Positions 1 through 6,055 of a DNA stretch of 7,533 bases are shown here, piece after piece. The stretch spans positions 1 through 7,533 of the forward strand of contig JAFGTK010000192.1 of NCBI GenBank assembly GCA_016934135.1. The letters are read 5' to 3'. The position numbers were made by a program, and so were the translations under genes. This DNA is from Deltaproteobacteria bacterium (GTDB lineage Bacteria; Desulfobacterota; Desulfomonilia; UBA1062). The notes below the pieces were generated by a model, which worked only from the letters and a program-made list of their open reading frames with translations, did no database searches and was not told where the DNA came from. Each line of letters starts with the position of its first letter. Positions within the stretch are counted from its first letter, which is position 1.

Positions 1-85
1 CGAAGTGGTGGAATTTGGTAGACACGCCATCTTGAGGGGGTGGTGGGTAACTCCCGTCCGGGTTCAAATCCCGGCTTCGGCACCA
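1..85 (+). tRNA. tRNA-Leu (anticodon GAG), 5' end cut by window edge
   Basis: This is a class II tRNA with a long variable arm. The anticodon stem is 27-31 paired with 39-43, and its loop carries GAG at 34-36, so it reads the leucine codons CUC and CUU. The short variable arm (about 44-56) has a GGG/CCC stem. The T arm is CCGGG / CCCGG around the loop TTCAAAT. The 3' acceptor strand CTTCGGC (75-81) pairs with CGAAG at 1-5, and it implies that two further bases (GC) of the 5' acceptor strand lie just outside the window. Discriminator A82 is followed by a genomically encoded CCA (83-85). No terminator is visible in the 40 bases before rpmB, so co-transcription with it is possible. The isoacceptor call is confident, because both the fold and the anticodon can be read directly. 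Confidence 0.96.
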
Positions 86-125
86 TATTTGATAATAAAC
101 CACAAGAAAGTGAGATATTTATACA

Positions 126-320
126 ATGTCAAGAAAGTGCGAAATATGCGGAAAGGGACCACAAACCGGAAATAATGTATCTCATGCAATGAATAAGACC
201 AAACGGGTTTGGCTTCCGAATCTGCAGAAAATTCGGGTTACCACCGCTGAAGGCGCCAAAAGAGTCAAAGTATGCACTCAATGCATCAAATCAGGTAAAG
301 TCTACAAGCACGCTGTTTAA
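126..320 (+). CDS. rpmB: 50S ribosomal protein L28 (bL28), zinc-binding form
   Basis: The product is a 64-residue basic protein of the large ribosomal subunit, within the usual length range for bL28. It begins MSRKCEICGK and contains the family-typical segment NNVSHAMNKTKRVWLPNLQ. Two CxxC pairs, C5/C8 and C50/C53, make this the zinc-ribbon (C+) version of L28. In many bacteria a C-minus paralog lacking these cysteines replaces it under zinc limitation, but no such paralog is in this window. The ATG at 126 is preceded by only a weak purine-rich stretch (GTGAG at 110-114, 11 bases upstream). The gene stands 40 bases after tRNA-Leu, and no partner rpmG (L33) follows. No strong intrinsic terminator is visible after the stop. 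Confidence 0.97.
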   Translation: MSRKCEICGKGPQTGNNVSHAMNKTKRVWLPNLQKIRVTTAEGAKRVKVCTQCIKSGKVYKHAV

Positions 321-383
321 AACCTGTTTTTCGCCTTCCCAATACACACCCGAAAGGATTCAATGATTGGTACTACATTCTTC

Positions 384-410
384 TTTTCGAGAATATATTC
401 GCGGTGAAAA
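384..410. promoter_or_regulatory. AT-rich nested dyad in the rpmB-lipoprotein spacer
   Basis: GAATATATTC at 391-400 is a perfect 10-base palindrome. It is flanked by CG (388-389) and CG (402-403), which also pair across one mismatch, and by TTTTC (384-388) and GAAAA (406-410). A second AT-only dyad, TAAAAA and TTTTTA, lies at 446-464. These could be operator half-sites for the lipoprotein gene or simply AT-rich spacer. Neither resembles a classic GC-rich terminator followed by a T run. The rest of the 321-540 spacer shows no gene and no promoter I would defend. Confidence 0.25.
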
Positions 411-540
411 GCATCTACATATGCGCACACACAATGGTTACTCCTTAAAAAGATATAGTTTTTACTTGTATGCTCGCCCTGTTTCATGTAATTAGCATTA
501 TTCGACCTTGCGTGATGGAAGTGTAATGAGGAGATATTTC

Positions 541-1011
541 ATGAAGAACGTATATCTTATTGTGGTTATGCTTATATTAACCACTCTGGGTTGTGCATCT
601 GCACCAGAGCCACGGCCGGCAGAGGATACTGCATTCTATCTTGCTCGTTATAACAAGGTGTGGGACGCTGCGATGATGGTACTTGAAAATGAATCAATTC
701 CCATTGAGTCTGCTGAAAAGGATAAAGGTCTCATCAGTACAAAATTCGTTAATTATTCAGTTGGCCAGCAGGCACATCACGAGCTCGACAATATAGCGCA
801 GAAACCATCTGCCACACGCCTTGCGATATGGTCTCAGGTAGGTTACACGCTGAGTATACTGATAACACCGATCAATGATATGAGCACCAAGGCGAAGGTG
901 ACTGCTCATATTGAGGCATACGACAGAAACGTAACCCAGGAATGGCATAAATGCATCTCAAACGGTGTTATCGAAGACACGATCCTGGAAAAGATCAGGG
1001 CACAGCTTTGA
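541..1011 (+). CDS. Predicted outer-membrane lipoprotein of unknown function
   Basis: The product is 156 residues when started at the ATG at 541. That start is chosen because GAGGAG (528-533) sits 7 bases upstream, an excellent ribosome binding site. In-frame TTG 508 and ATG 526 would add residues ahead of the signal peptide, and 526 overlaps the binding site itself. The N-terminus is a type II signal peptide: a basic start (MKN), a hydrophobic core (VYLIVVMLILTTLG) and a lipobox ending at C18. Residue +2 is Ala, which in Gram-negative bacteria favours Lol transport to the outer membrane. The mature part starts with a Pro/Glu linker. A segment around residues 37-70 (RYNKVWDAAMMVLE, then EKDKGLISTKF) loosely resembles the repeat seen in BamC/NlpB-type lipoproteins. 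That likeness is by eye only, so no BamC role is claimed. The gene is convergent with rel. Confidence 0.85.
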   Translation: MKNVYLIVVMLILTTLGCASAPEPRPAEDTAFYLARYNKVWDAAMMVLENESIPIESAEKDKGLISTKFVNYSVGQQAHHELDNIAQKPSATRLAIWSQVGYTLSILITPINDMSTKAKVTAHIEAYDRNVTQEWHKCISNGVIEDTILEKIRAQL

Positions 1012-1017
1012 TATTAT

Positions 1018-1031
1018 GAGGGGCAACCCTC
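1018..1031. other. Small GNRA-capped hairpin between convergent genes
   Basis: GAGGG (1018-1022) and CCCTC (1027-1031) form a 5-base-pair stem closed by GCAA, a stable GNRA-type tetraloop on the plus strand. It lies just after the lipoprotein stop codon and 68 bases beyond the rel stop. No T run follows on either strand, so it does not qualify as a standard intrinsic terminator. It may act as a 3'-end stabiliser. It is the only clear hairpin in the 88-base convergent spacer. Confidence 0.35.
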
Positions 1032-1099
1032 TAGAAACAAATACTGCAGGAACGTATCCATAAAATGAAGCGCTCTTAAACAGATTATCGTGTCTGAAC

Positions 1100-3205
1100 C
1101 TACTGTCTTTCGATACTTACCACACCTTTCAGTCTTCGAATATCATGGAAAAGACCATCGAGTTCCGTGAGGCTCTTGACCAGTACCCGCAGTACACATA
1201 TGGAACTGCCGTTGGAATTCGAATAGGCCTTCATTTTTGAAATATTGATGTTTCGTGAACCGATGGAAGCGGTTATGGAACCAAGCATGCCGGGCTTATC
1301 TTCACAGATGACTGAAAATTCAATCTCATGATTCTCAGACGCCGCTATATCCCATTCCACCGGAACAAGCCGCTCTACATCCACCTCGGCAACATACGGA
1401 CAGTTTGATCTGTGTACGGTAATACCCCTTCCACGGGTAATGAATCCAACGACCTTATCTCCGGGAATCGGTCTGCAGCAACGGGCATAGCGGACAAGAA
1501 GATCCTCCACCCCTCTCACGATGATACTCGATGCCTCCTGTTTTTTCTTTTTAACAGGGACTTCTGTTATCTTTTTCTGTTCCTCCGGGGCAATCTTATG
1601 GATTACCTGGTTTGCCGATAAGCGGCCAAACCCTATCGAAGCAAAAAAACTATCGGTATTCTTGAATGAAAAATCCCTTGCCAGCGTCTCGTAATCGATA
1701 TCCTTGTGCAGGTGCAGGCCCTTTATCTTTTTCTCGAGTATCTCCTTTCCAAGGGCAATACTCTGTTCATTCTCCTGAGTACGGAGCCATGCCCGGATCT
1801 TGGTCATAGCCCGGGAGGTTTTGACAATCCTCAGCCAGTCTTTACTCGGGTGCTGCTTGGAGGACCGGAGAATTTCAATAACATCCCCGCTGTTGAGTTT
1901 ATATCTCAAAGGAACGATCTTTCCGTTAATCTTTGCCCCGGTACACTGGTTGCCCAGCTGCGTATGGACGCTGTAGGCAAAATCCAGCGGAGTCGCCCCC
2001 ACAGGAAACCGTTTCACATCCCCCTTGGGGGTAAACACGTAGACATCTTCGGGATAAAGATCGATCTTAACACTCTGTAGAAATTCCCGTGGATCCTTCA
2101 GCTCCTTCTGCCACTCAAGGAGCTGTCTCAGCCAGGAAAGCTTCTCGCCGTCCTGATCGCTGATTCTGCTTCCATCCTTGTAGCGCCAGTGTGCAGCGAT
2201 CCCTTCATTGGCAATATAATCCATCTCCCTGGTTCGTATCTGGATCTCGATCCGTTCCCCCCCGGGGCCAAAAACCGTGGTGTGCAGAGACTGATACATG
2301 TTGGCCTTGGGCATTGCGATAAAATCCTTAATCCTCGCCTGAATAGGCTTCCATATGGAATGGATGATGCCCAGTGTCTCGTAGCACTCTGCCACGGTGT
2401 TCAACAGGATCCTTGTACCCAATACATCATACACATCCTCAAAAGGGATGCCCTGACGCTTGAGCTTGATATACACGCTGTATATATGCTTGATGCGCCC
2501 CTTCACCTCGGCTGCCAGGCTCATCTCAGCTAGCTTGCCCTGAATCTGGCTCATTAAATCCTTCAGGTACTCTTCCTTTTCCTTTGCAATGGCATCAAGC
2601 TTTGTCTTTAGAGTGTTATATCCCTGTGGATCGAGATATTTCAGGCTTAATTCTTCAAGTTCCACCTGAAGCCAGTGAATACCGAGCCTGTTTGCCAGCG
2701 GCGCATAGATTTCCAGGGTTTCCCGCGCTATGCGCTGCTGTGAATTCCTGCTGTGATATTCAAGGGTGCGCATATTGTGCAGACGGTCTATGAGCTTGAT
2801 AAGAAGTATCCTCAAATCCTTGCTCATGGCAAGGATCATCTTGCGGAAATTCTCGGCCTGCTGCTCTTCCTCGGATCGGAAATTGATCTTGCTGATCTTG
2901 GTAAGCCCGTCAACAACAAGCGCCACTTCATCGCCGAATTCCGTTTTGATGTCTTCAACCCTGGTAAGGCTGTCCTCTAGGGTATCATGGAGAAGTGCTG
3001 CTGTTACCGAGGTTACATCCAGCTGCATCTGTGCGATGAGATGCGCAACCTCCAGAGGATGATTAAGATAGGGTTCTCCGCTGAGACGTGTCTGTCCCTG
3101 ATGTACCCGCGCGGAAAAGACATAGGCCTTTTCAATGATGCGCGTGTCTGCATCAGGAATGTAGGTAGAAATCTCATCGAGGATATCATTAATACGTACA
3201 GTCAA
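1100..3205 (-). CDS. rel: Bifunctional (p)ppGpp synthetase/hydrolase (RelA/SpoT family)
   Basis: This is the stringent-response enzyme. It makes (p)ppGpp from ATP and GTP/GDP on starved ribosomes and hydrolyses it otherwise. The product is 701 residues when started at TTG 3205, a normal length for a long RSH protein. The HD hydrolase domain is intact (about 35-135): R40, H49, H73-D74 and E77-D78. The synthetase domain (about 235-350) has likely catalytic D260 and E320, and it carries RIKD (291-294), the RxKD form typical of bifunctional enzymes rather than the ExDD form of monofunctional RelA. TGS follows (about 386-447), then a zinc-finger-like region with C576, C577, H598 and C602, then a C-terminal ACT domain (about 627-701). 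The TTG start overlaps the proS TGA (shared TTGA), with AGGGA at 3217-3213 seven bases upstream. An in-frame TTG at 3241 would add 12 residues inside proS and is less likely. It is the last gene of the ispG-proS-rel run, with no other rel in the window. Confidence 0.96.
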   Translation of the reverse strand: MTVRINDILDEISTYIPDADTRIIEKAYVFSARVHQGQTRLSGEPYLNHPLEVAHLIAQMQLDVTSVTAALLHDTLEDSLTRVEDIKTEFGDEVALVVDGLTKISKINFRSEEEQQAENFRKMILAMSKDLRILLIKLIDRLHNMRTLEYHSRNSQQRIARETLEIYAPLANRLGIHWLQVELEELSLKYLDPQGYNTLKTKLDAIAKEKEEYLKDLMSQIQGKLAEMSLAAEVKGRIKHIYSVYIKLKRQGIPFEDVYDVLGTRILLNTVAECYETLGIIHSIWKPIQARIKDFIAMPKANMYQSLHTTVFGPGGERIEIQIRTREMDYIANEGIAAHWRYKDGSRISDQDGEKLSWLRQLLEWQKELKDPREFLQSVKIDLYPEDVYVFTPKGDVKRFPVGATPLDFAYSVHTQLGNQCTGAKINGKIVPLRYKLNSGDVIEILRSSKQHPSKDWLRIVKTSRAMTKIRAWLRTQENEQSIALGKEILEKKIKGLHLHKDIDYETLARDFSFKNTDSFFASIGFGRLSANQVIHKIAPEEQKKITEVPVKKKKQEASSIIVRGVEDLLVRYARCCRPIPGDKVVGFITRGRGITVHRSNCPYVAEVDVERLVPVEWDIAASENHEIEFSVICEDKPGMLGSITASIGSRNINISKMKAYSNSNGSSICVLRVLVKSLTELDGLFHDIRRLKGVVSIERQ
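3202..3205 (-). promoter_or_regulatory. proS-rel TTGA start/stop overlap (translational coupling)
   Basis: The proS stop TGA (3204-3202) overlaps the proposed rel start TTG (3205-3203). A binding site (AGGGA, 3217-3213) lies inside the last codons of proS. Ribosomes ending proS could therefore restart on rel, which would tie Rel output to ProRS synthesis. Coupling is inferred from the geometry. Confidence 0.75.
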
Positions 3206-4926
3206 TACTTGTTCCCTACATCCTTCAGCCTTGATATGCAATACTCGGCAACCGCTTCAGGGGCGATTCTTTCAACTGTTCCGCTCGAGCGCTCTTTTAC
3301 TTCGACAACACCGTCCTTCAGGCCCTTGGCACCTACAGTTATCCGATACGGAACCCCTATAAGGTCGGCATCCATGAACTTGACCCCAGGCCGCACATCC
3401 CTGTCATCGATGATTGTATCGATACCCCGGCGTTTCAGTTCGGAATATATTGTTTCAGCGGTGGCCATGACATGGCTGTCGGTTACATTCACAGGCAGTA
3501 CCATGACCGGATACGGCGCAATTGATTCGGGAAAGACCATGCCGGCATCATCGGCATACTGCTCAATTGCCGCAGCCACCACCCTGCCTACACCGATCCC
3601 GTAGCAACCCATTATAATTGGCCGCAGTTCCCCGTTCTCATCAAGGAACATGGCGTTCATGGCTTTCGAATACTTGGTCCCCAATTTGAATATATGGCCC
3701 ACCTCTATTCCCCTGATCGCCTCCAGTTTACCCGACGAACACCTGGGGCAGGGATCGCCTTCGAGTGCATTGCGTATATCGTCTATGATATCGGTGTGAG
3801 CATCACGCGAAAGCCACACATCCTTGAGGTGATAGTCCTGTTCATTGCCGCCTACAACATAGGGTCCGCTATCTGTCAGAGCAATGTCAGCTATCGTCCG
3901 TATCTTAAGGCCAACCGGTCCGGCAAATCCCCTTGGAGCAGAGGTGCTTTTTTCGATCTCGGCCTCATCCGCCAGTTCCAGGGTTTCACAACCGAGAACT
4001 CTCCTGAGCTTGGCTTCATTCACCTCGTGATCCCCTCTGACCAGAGCCGCGGCCAGACCTTTGTCAGTGGTATAGATAAGGGTCTTTATCAGGTTGGCAG
4101 GCTTGATATCGAGAAATGTACAGACCTCTTCCACTGTCCTCATCCCCGGCGTGTGCACCTTTTCAAAACTGCCTGAAGGCGCTTTTTGAAAATCGAGCGA
4201 TCCTGTCTTGGCAATCTCGGCCTTTTCCAGGTTCGCGGCATAACTGCATTCAGAGCAGCTCAGGATAGTATCCTCGCCCGTAGCAGCCAGGACCATAAAC
4301 TCATGAGAAAAATTCCCCCCTATTGGACCTGAATCAGCTTCAACCGCCTTGAATTTCAGACCACACCGGCTGAATATATTTTCATATGCCCGGTACATGG
4401 CCTCATAGCTCTTTTCCGCATGAGTGTCGTCAACATCGAATGAATAGGCATCCTTCATTATGAATTCCCTTGCCCTCATGATCCCGAACCTTGGGCGGAT
4501 CTCATCACGGAACTTTGTCTGGATCTGATAGAGGTTCGCAGGAAGATCCTTATAAGAGTGCACCTCATCGCGCACGATATCCGTAATCACCTCTTCATGC
4601 GTCGGGCCCAGGGCGAATTCACCACCCTTCCTGTCTATGAATCTGAGCAGTTCCTTTCCGTACAGGCTCCATCTTCCGCTTTCTTTCCATATTTCACCAG
4701 GCTGTACACCCGGAAGGAGAACCTCCTGGGCACCTGCGGCATTCATCTCTTCTCGAATTATCGTCTCTACCCTCCTTAGGGCTTTCAAGCCATAGGGCAG
4801 ATACGAATAGATCCCTGAAGCCAGTTTCTTGATCATGCCTGCCCTGAGCATCAGTTTGTGGCTTACCACCTCTGCGTCGCGCGGTTCTTCCTTCAGGGTA
4901 TGCAGAAACATCGAGGAAAACTTCAT
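3202..4926 (-). CDS. proS: Prolyl-tRNA synthetase, bacterial type with editing domain
   Basis: This cytoplasmic class II aminoacyl-tRNA synthetase charges tRNA-Pro. Its 574 residues match the standard bacterial ProRS, about the size of the E. coli enzyme. The catalytic core shows GPTHEEV (107-113), motif 2 around FRDEIRPRFGIMRAREF (139-155) and motif 3 around MGCYGIGVGR (439-448, with R448). Between motifs 2 and 3 lies the INS editing domain (about 225-400) that clears misacylated Ala-tRNA-Pro. Its ANLIKTLIY segment (277-285) includes K281, the position of the known editing lysine. CxxC pairs at C224/C227 and C393/C396 bracket this insert. The anticodon-binding domain fills about 470-574. The start is ATG 4926, which overlaps the ispG stop (ATGA), with GGAG (4938-4935) eight bases upstream. 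It is the middle gene of the coupled run. Confidence 0.98.
   Translation of the reverse strand: MKFSSMFLHTLKEEPRDAEVVSHKLMLRAGMIKKLASGIYSYLPYGLKALRRVETIIREEMNAAGAQEVLLPGVQPGEIWKESGRWSLYGKELLRFIDRKGGEFALGPTHEEVITDIVRDEVHSYKDLPANLYQIQTKFRDEIRPRFGIMRAREFIMKDAYSFDVDDTHAEKSYEAMYRAYENIFSRCGLKFKAVEADSGPIGGNFSHEFMVLAATGEDTILSCSECSYAANLEKAEIAKTGSLDFQKAPSGSFEKVHTPGMRTVEEVCTFLDIKPANLIKTLIYTTDKGLAAALVRGDHEVNEAKLRRVLGCETLELADEAEIEKSTSAPRGFAGPVGLKIRTIADIALTDSGPYVVGGNEQDYHLKDVWLSRDAHTDIIDDIRNALEGDPCPRCSSGKLEAIRGIEVGHIFKLGTKYSKAMNAMFLDENGELRPIIMGCYGIGVGRVVAAAIEQYADDAGMVFPESIAPYPVMVLPVNVTDSHVMATAETIYSELKRRGIDTIIDDRDVRPGVKFMDADLIGVPYRITVGAKGLKDGVVEVKERSSGTVERIAPEAVAEYCISRLKDVGNKY
4923..4926 (-). promoter_or_regulatory. 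ispG-proS ATGA start/stop overlap (translational coupling)
   Basis: The ispG stop TGA (4925-4923) and the proS start ATG (4926-4924) share the sequence ATGA. The proS ribosome binding site GGAG (4938-4935) is embedded in the last ispG codons. This is a classic stop-restart junction. It supports one mRNA for ispG and proS. Confidence 0.85.
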
Positions 4927-5987
4927 TTACCTATCTCCTTTTTTATCTCATTCATGAGGCTTGTAATGATTTCGTCCGTGCCTATGTGTCTCAGAGGCTT
5001 ACCATGGGCAAACAGTACGGCACCGCCCTTATCACAGGCGACACCCAAATCCGCAATCCTTGCTTCACCCGGCCCATTGACTGCGCATCCCATAATCGCT
5101 ACGATCAGGTGTTCCCTTACATCTTTGAGGGCATCCTCAACCTCTGCGGCAATGGCTGCAACATCGGCATTTGCACGTGCACATGTAGGGCAGGCTATGA
5201 CACGGACCCCTTCATTTCTTAGCCCGATGCTCTCCAGGAGAATCCTTCCGGCCAGAACCTCCTGCACGGGATCAGCAGCCAGCGATATCCGAATGGTATC
5301 CCCGATCCCCTCAATCAGGAGTGCGCCGATACCAACACTGGAACGTATCACCCCTGGGAGCAATGTACCGGCCTCGGTAACGCCCAGATGCAAAGGCCAG
5401 GAGCATATCCGGGAGAATCTCCTGTATGCATCGACGGTTTCCAAGACATCGGAAGACTTCAAAGAAACCTTTATCGAAGAAACCCCCATATCTTCAAGCA
5501 TCTCTACATATTCCCGCGCATTTTCCACCAGGGCGCCGACCCTGTCTTCACCGAAGGCATCTAAAAGCCTCTTCTTTACCGATCCGAGATTCACCCCTAC
5601 GCGTATGGGTATACCTGCCGCAGACGCTGTCTTTGCAACCTGGCGCACCTTGTCTTTGCCACCTATATTGCCCGGATTGATCCGTATACCGTCTGCACCG
5701 GCATCTATAGCACCGATGGCAAGTCTGTATTCAAAATGTATATCAGCGATCAAAGGTACGCGTACCCGGGATTTTATCTCCCTGAAAGCAGCCAGGGACT
5801 CTTCGTCCGGTATACTCACCCTGACCAGATCGCATCCTGCCTGCTCCAGAGATCGAACCTGGGATACAGTTGATCCTACATCGGCTGTCGGCGTGTTGGT
5901 CATGGACTGAACAGTAACCGGAGCACCATCACCAACAGGCACCTGCCCGACAAATATCCTTTTTGTGTGCTCTCTATGAAGGATCAT
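4923..5987 (-). CDS. ispG: 4-hydroxy-3-methylbut-2-enyl diphosphate synthase (MEP pathway)
   Basis: IspG (GcpE) converts methylerythritol cyclodiphosphate to HMBPP, the penultimate step of the non-mevalonate isoprenoid pathway, using a [4Fe-4S] cluster and electrons from flavodoxin or ferredoxin. The 354-residue product has the compact bacterial layout. A TIM-barrel half (about 1-250) contains VQSMTNT, ADIHFEYRLA and RINPGNIG. A C-terminal cluster domain carries ACPTCAR (C266, C269) and MGCAVNGPGEA (C301, E308), which supply the three Cys and one Glu cluster ligands. No plant-type insert is present. The ATG at 5987 fits the family N-terminus, but no Shine-Dalgarno sequence precedes it (AAATTTA). 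Either the gene is poorly or differently initiated, or its leader is very short. It is the first gene of the ispG-proS-rel run. The usual upstream partners dxr and rseP are absent, replaced by a divergent signalling gene. Confidence 0.98.
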   Translation of the reverse strand: MILHREHTKRIFVGQVPVGDGAPVTVQSMTNTPTADVGSTVSQVRSLEQAGCDLVRVSIPDEESLAAFREIKSRVRVPLIADIHFEYRLAIGAIDAGADGIRINPGNIGGKDKVRQVAKTASAAGIPIRVGVNLGSVKKRLLDAFGEDRVGALVENAREYVEMLEDMGVSSIKVSLKSSDVLETVDAYRRFSRICSWPLHLGVTEAGTLLPGVIRSSVGIGALLIEGIGDTIRISLAADPVQEVLAGRILLESIGLRNEGVRVIACPTCARANADVAAIAAEVEDALKDVREHLIVAIMGCAVNGPGEARIADLGVACDKGGAVLFAHGKPLRHIGTDEIITSLMNEIKKEIGK

Positions 5988-5993
5988 TTAAAT

Positions 5994-6023
5994 TTGAGTA
6001 GCATATTCATTACTAAGACTCAA
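5994..6023. promoter_or_regulatory. Inverted repeat in the divergent ispG / HDOD spacer
   Basis: TTGAGT (5994-5999) and ACTCAA (6018-6023) are perfect inverted 6-base arms separated by 18 bases. They sit in the 68-base spacer between the ispG start (5987) and the divergent HDOD gene (6056), where both promoters must lie. They could be half-sites for a regulator of either gene. The arms are short enough to arise by chance, and no convincing -35/-10 pair was found on either strand. Confidence 0.25.
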
Positions 6024-6055
6024 GATTGTAAGAGATATGAACGATAAGATCTTCG

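Noticed and set aside
466..494. Sigma-70 promoter TTGTAT, 17 bases, TAATTA before the lipoprotein gene
   Set aside because: The -35 match and spacing are acceptable, but the -10 matches the consensus at only two positions.
508..540. Longer lipoprotein starts at TTG 508 or ATG 526
   Set aside because: ATG 541 has GAGGAG at ideal spacing and gives a standard signal peptide. The longer forms place extra charged residues before it.
1018..1031. Intrinsic terminator shared by the convergent lipoprotein and rel genes
   Set aside because: The stem has only five base pairs and neither strand has a following T run, so it is kept only as a hairpin.
2987..3604. A 205-codon plus-strand open frame across the rel-proS junction
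   Set aside because: It is antisense to two conserved genes and shows no domain, so it is a shadow of their codon structure.
4858..5910. A 350-codon open frame on the plus strand, antisense to ispG and the start of proS
   Set aside because: It mirrors two well-supported genes. Its protein is a low-complexity Ser/Pro/Thr/Arg-rich sequence with no recognisable motif, and it has no sensible ribosome binding site.
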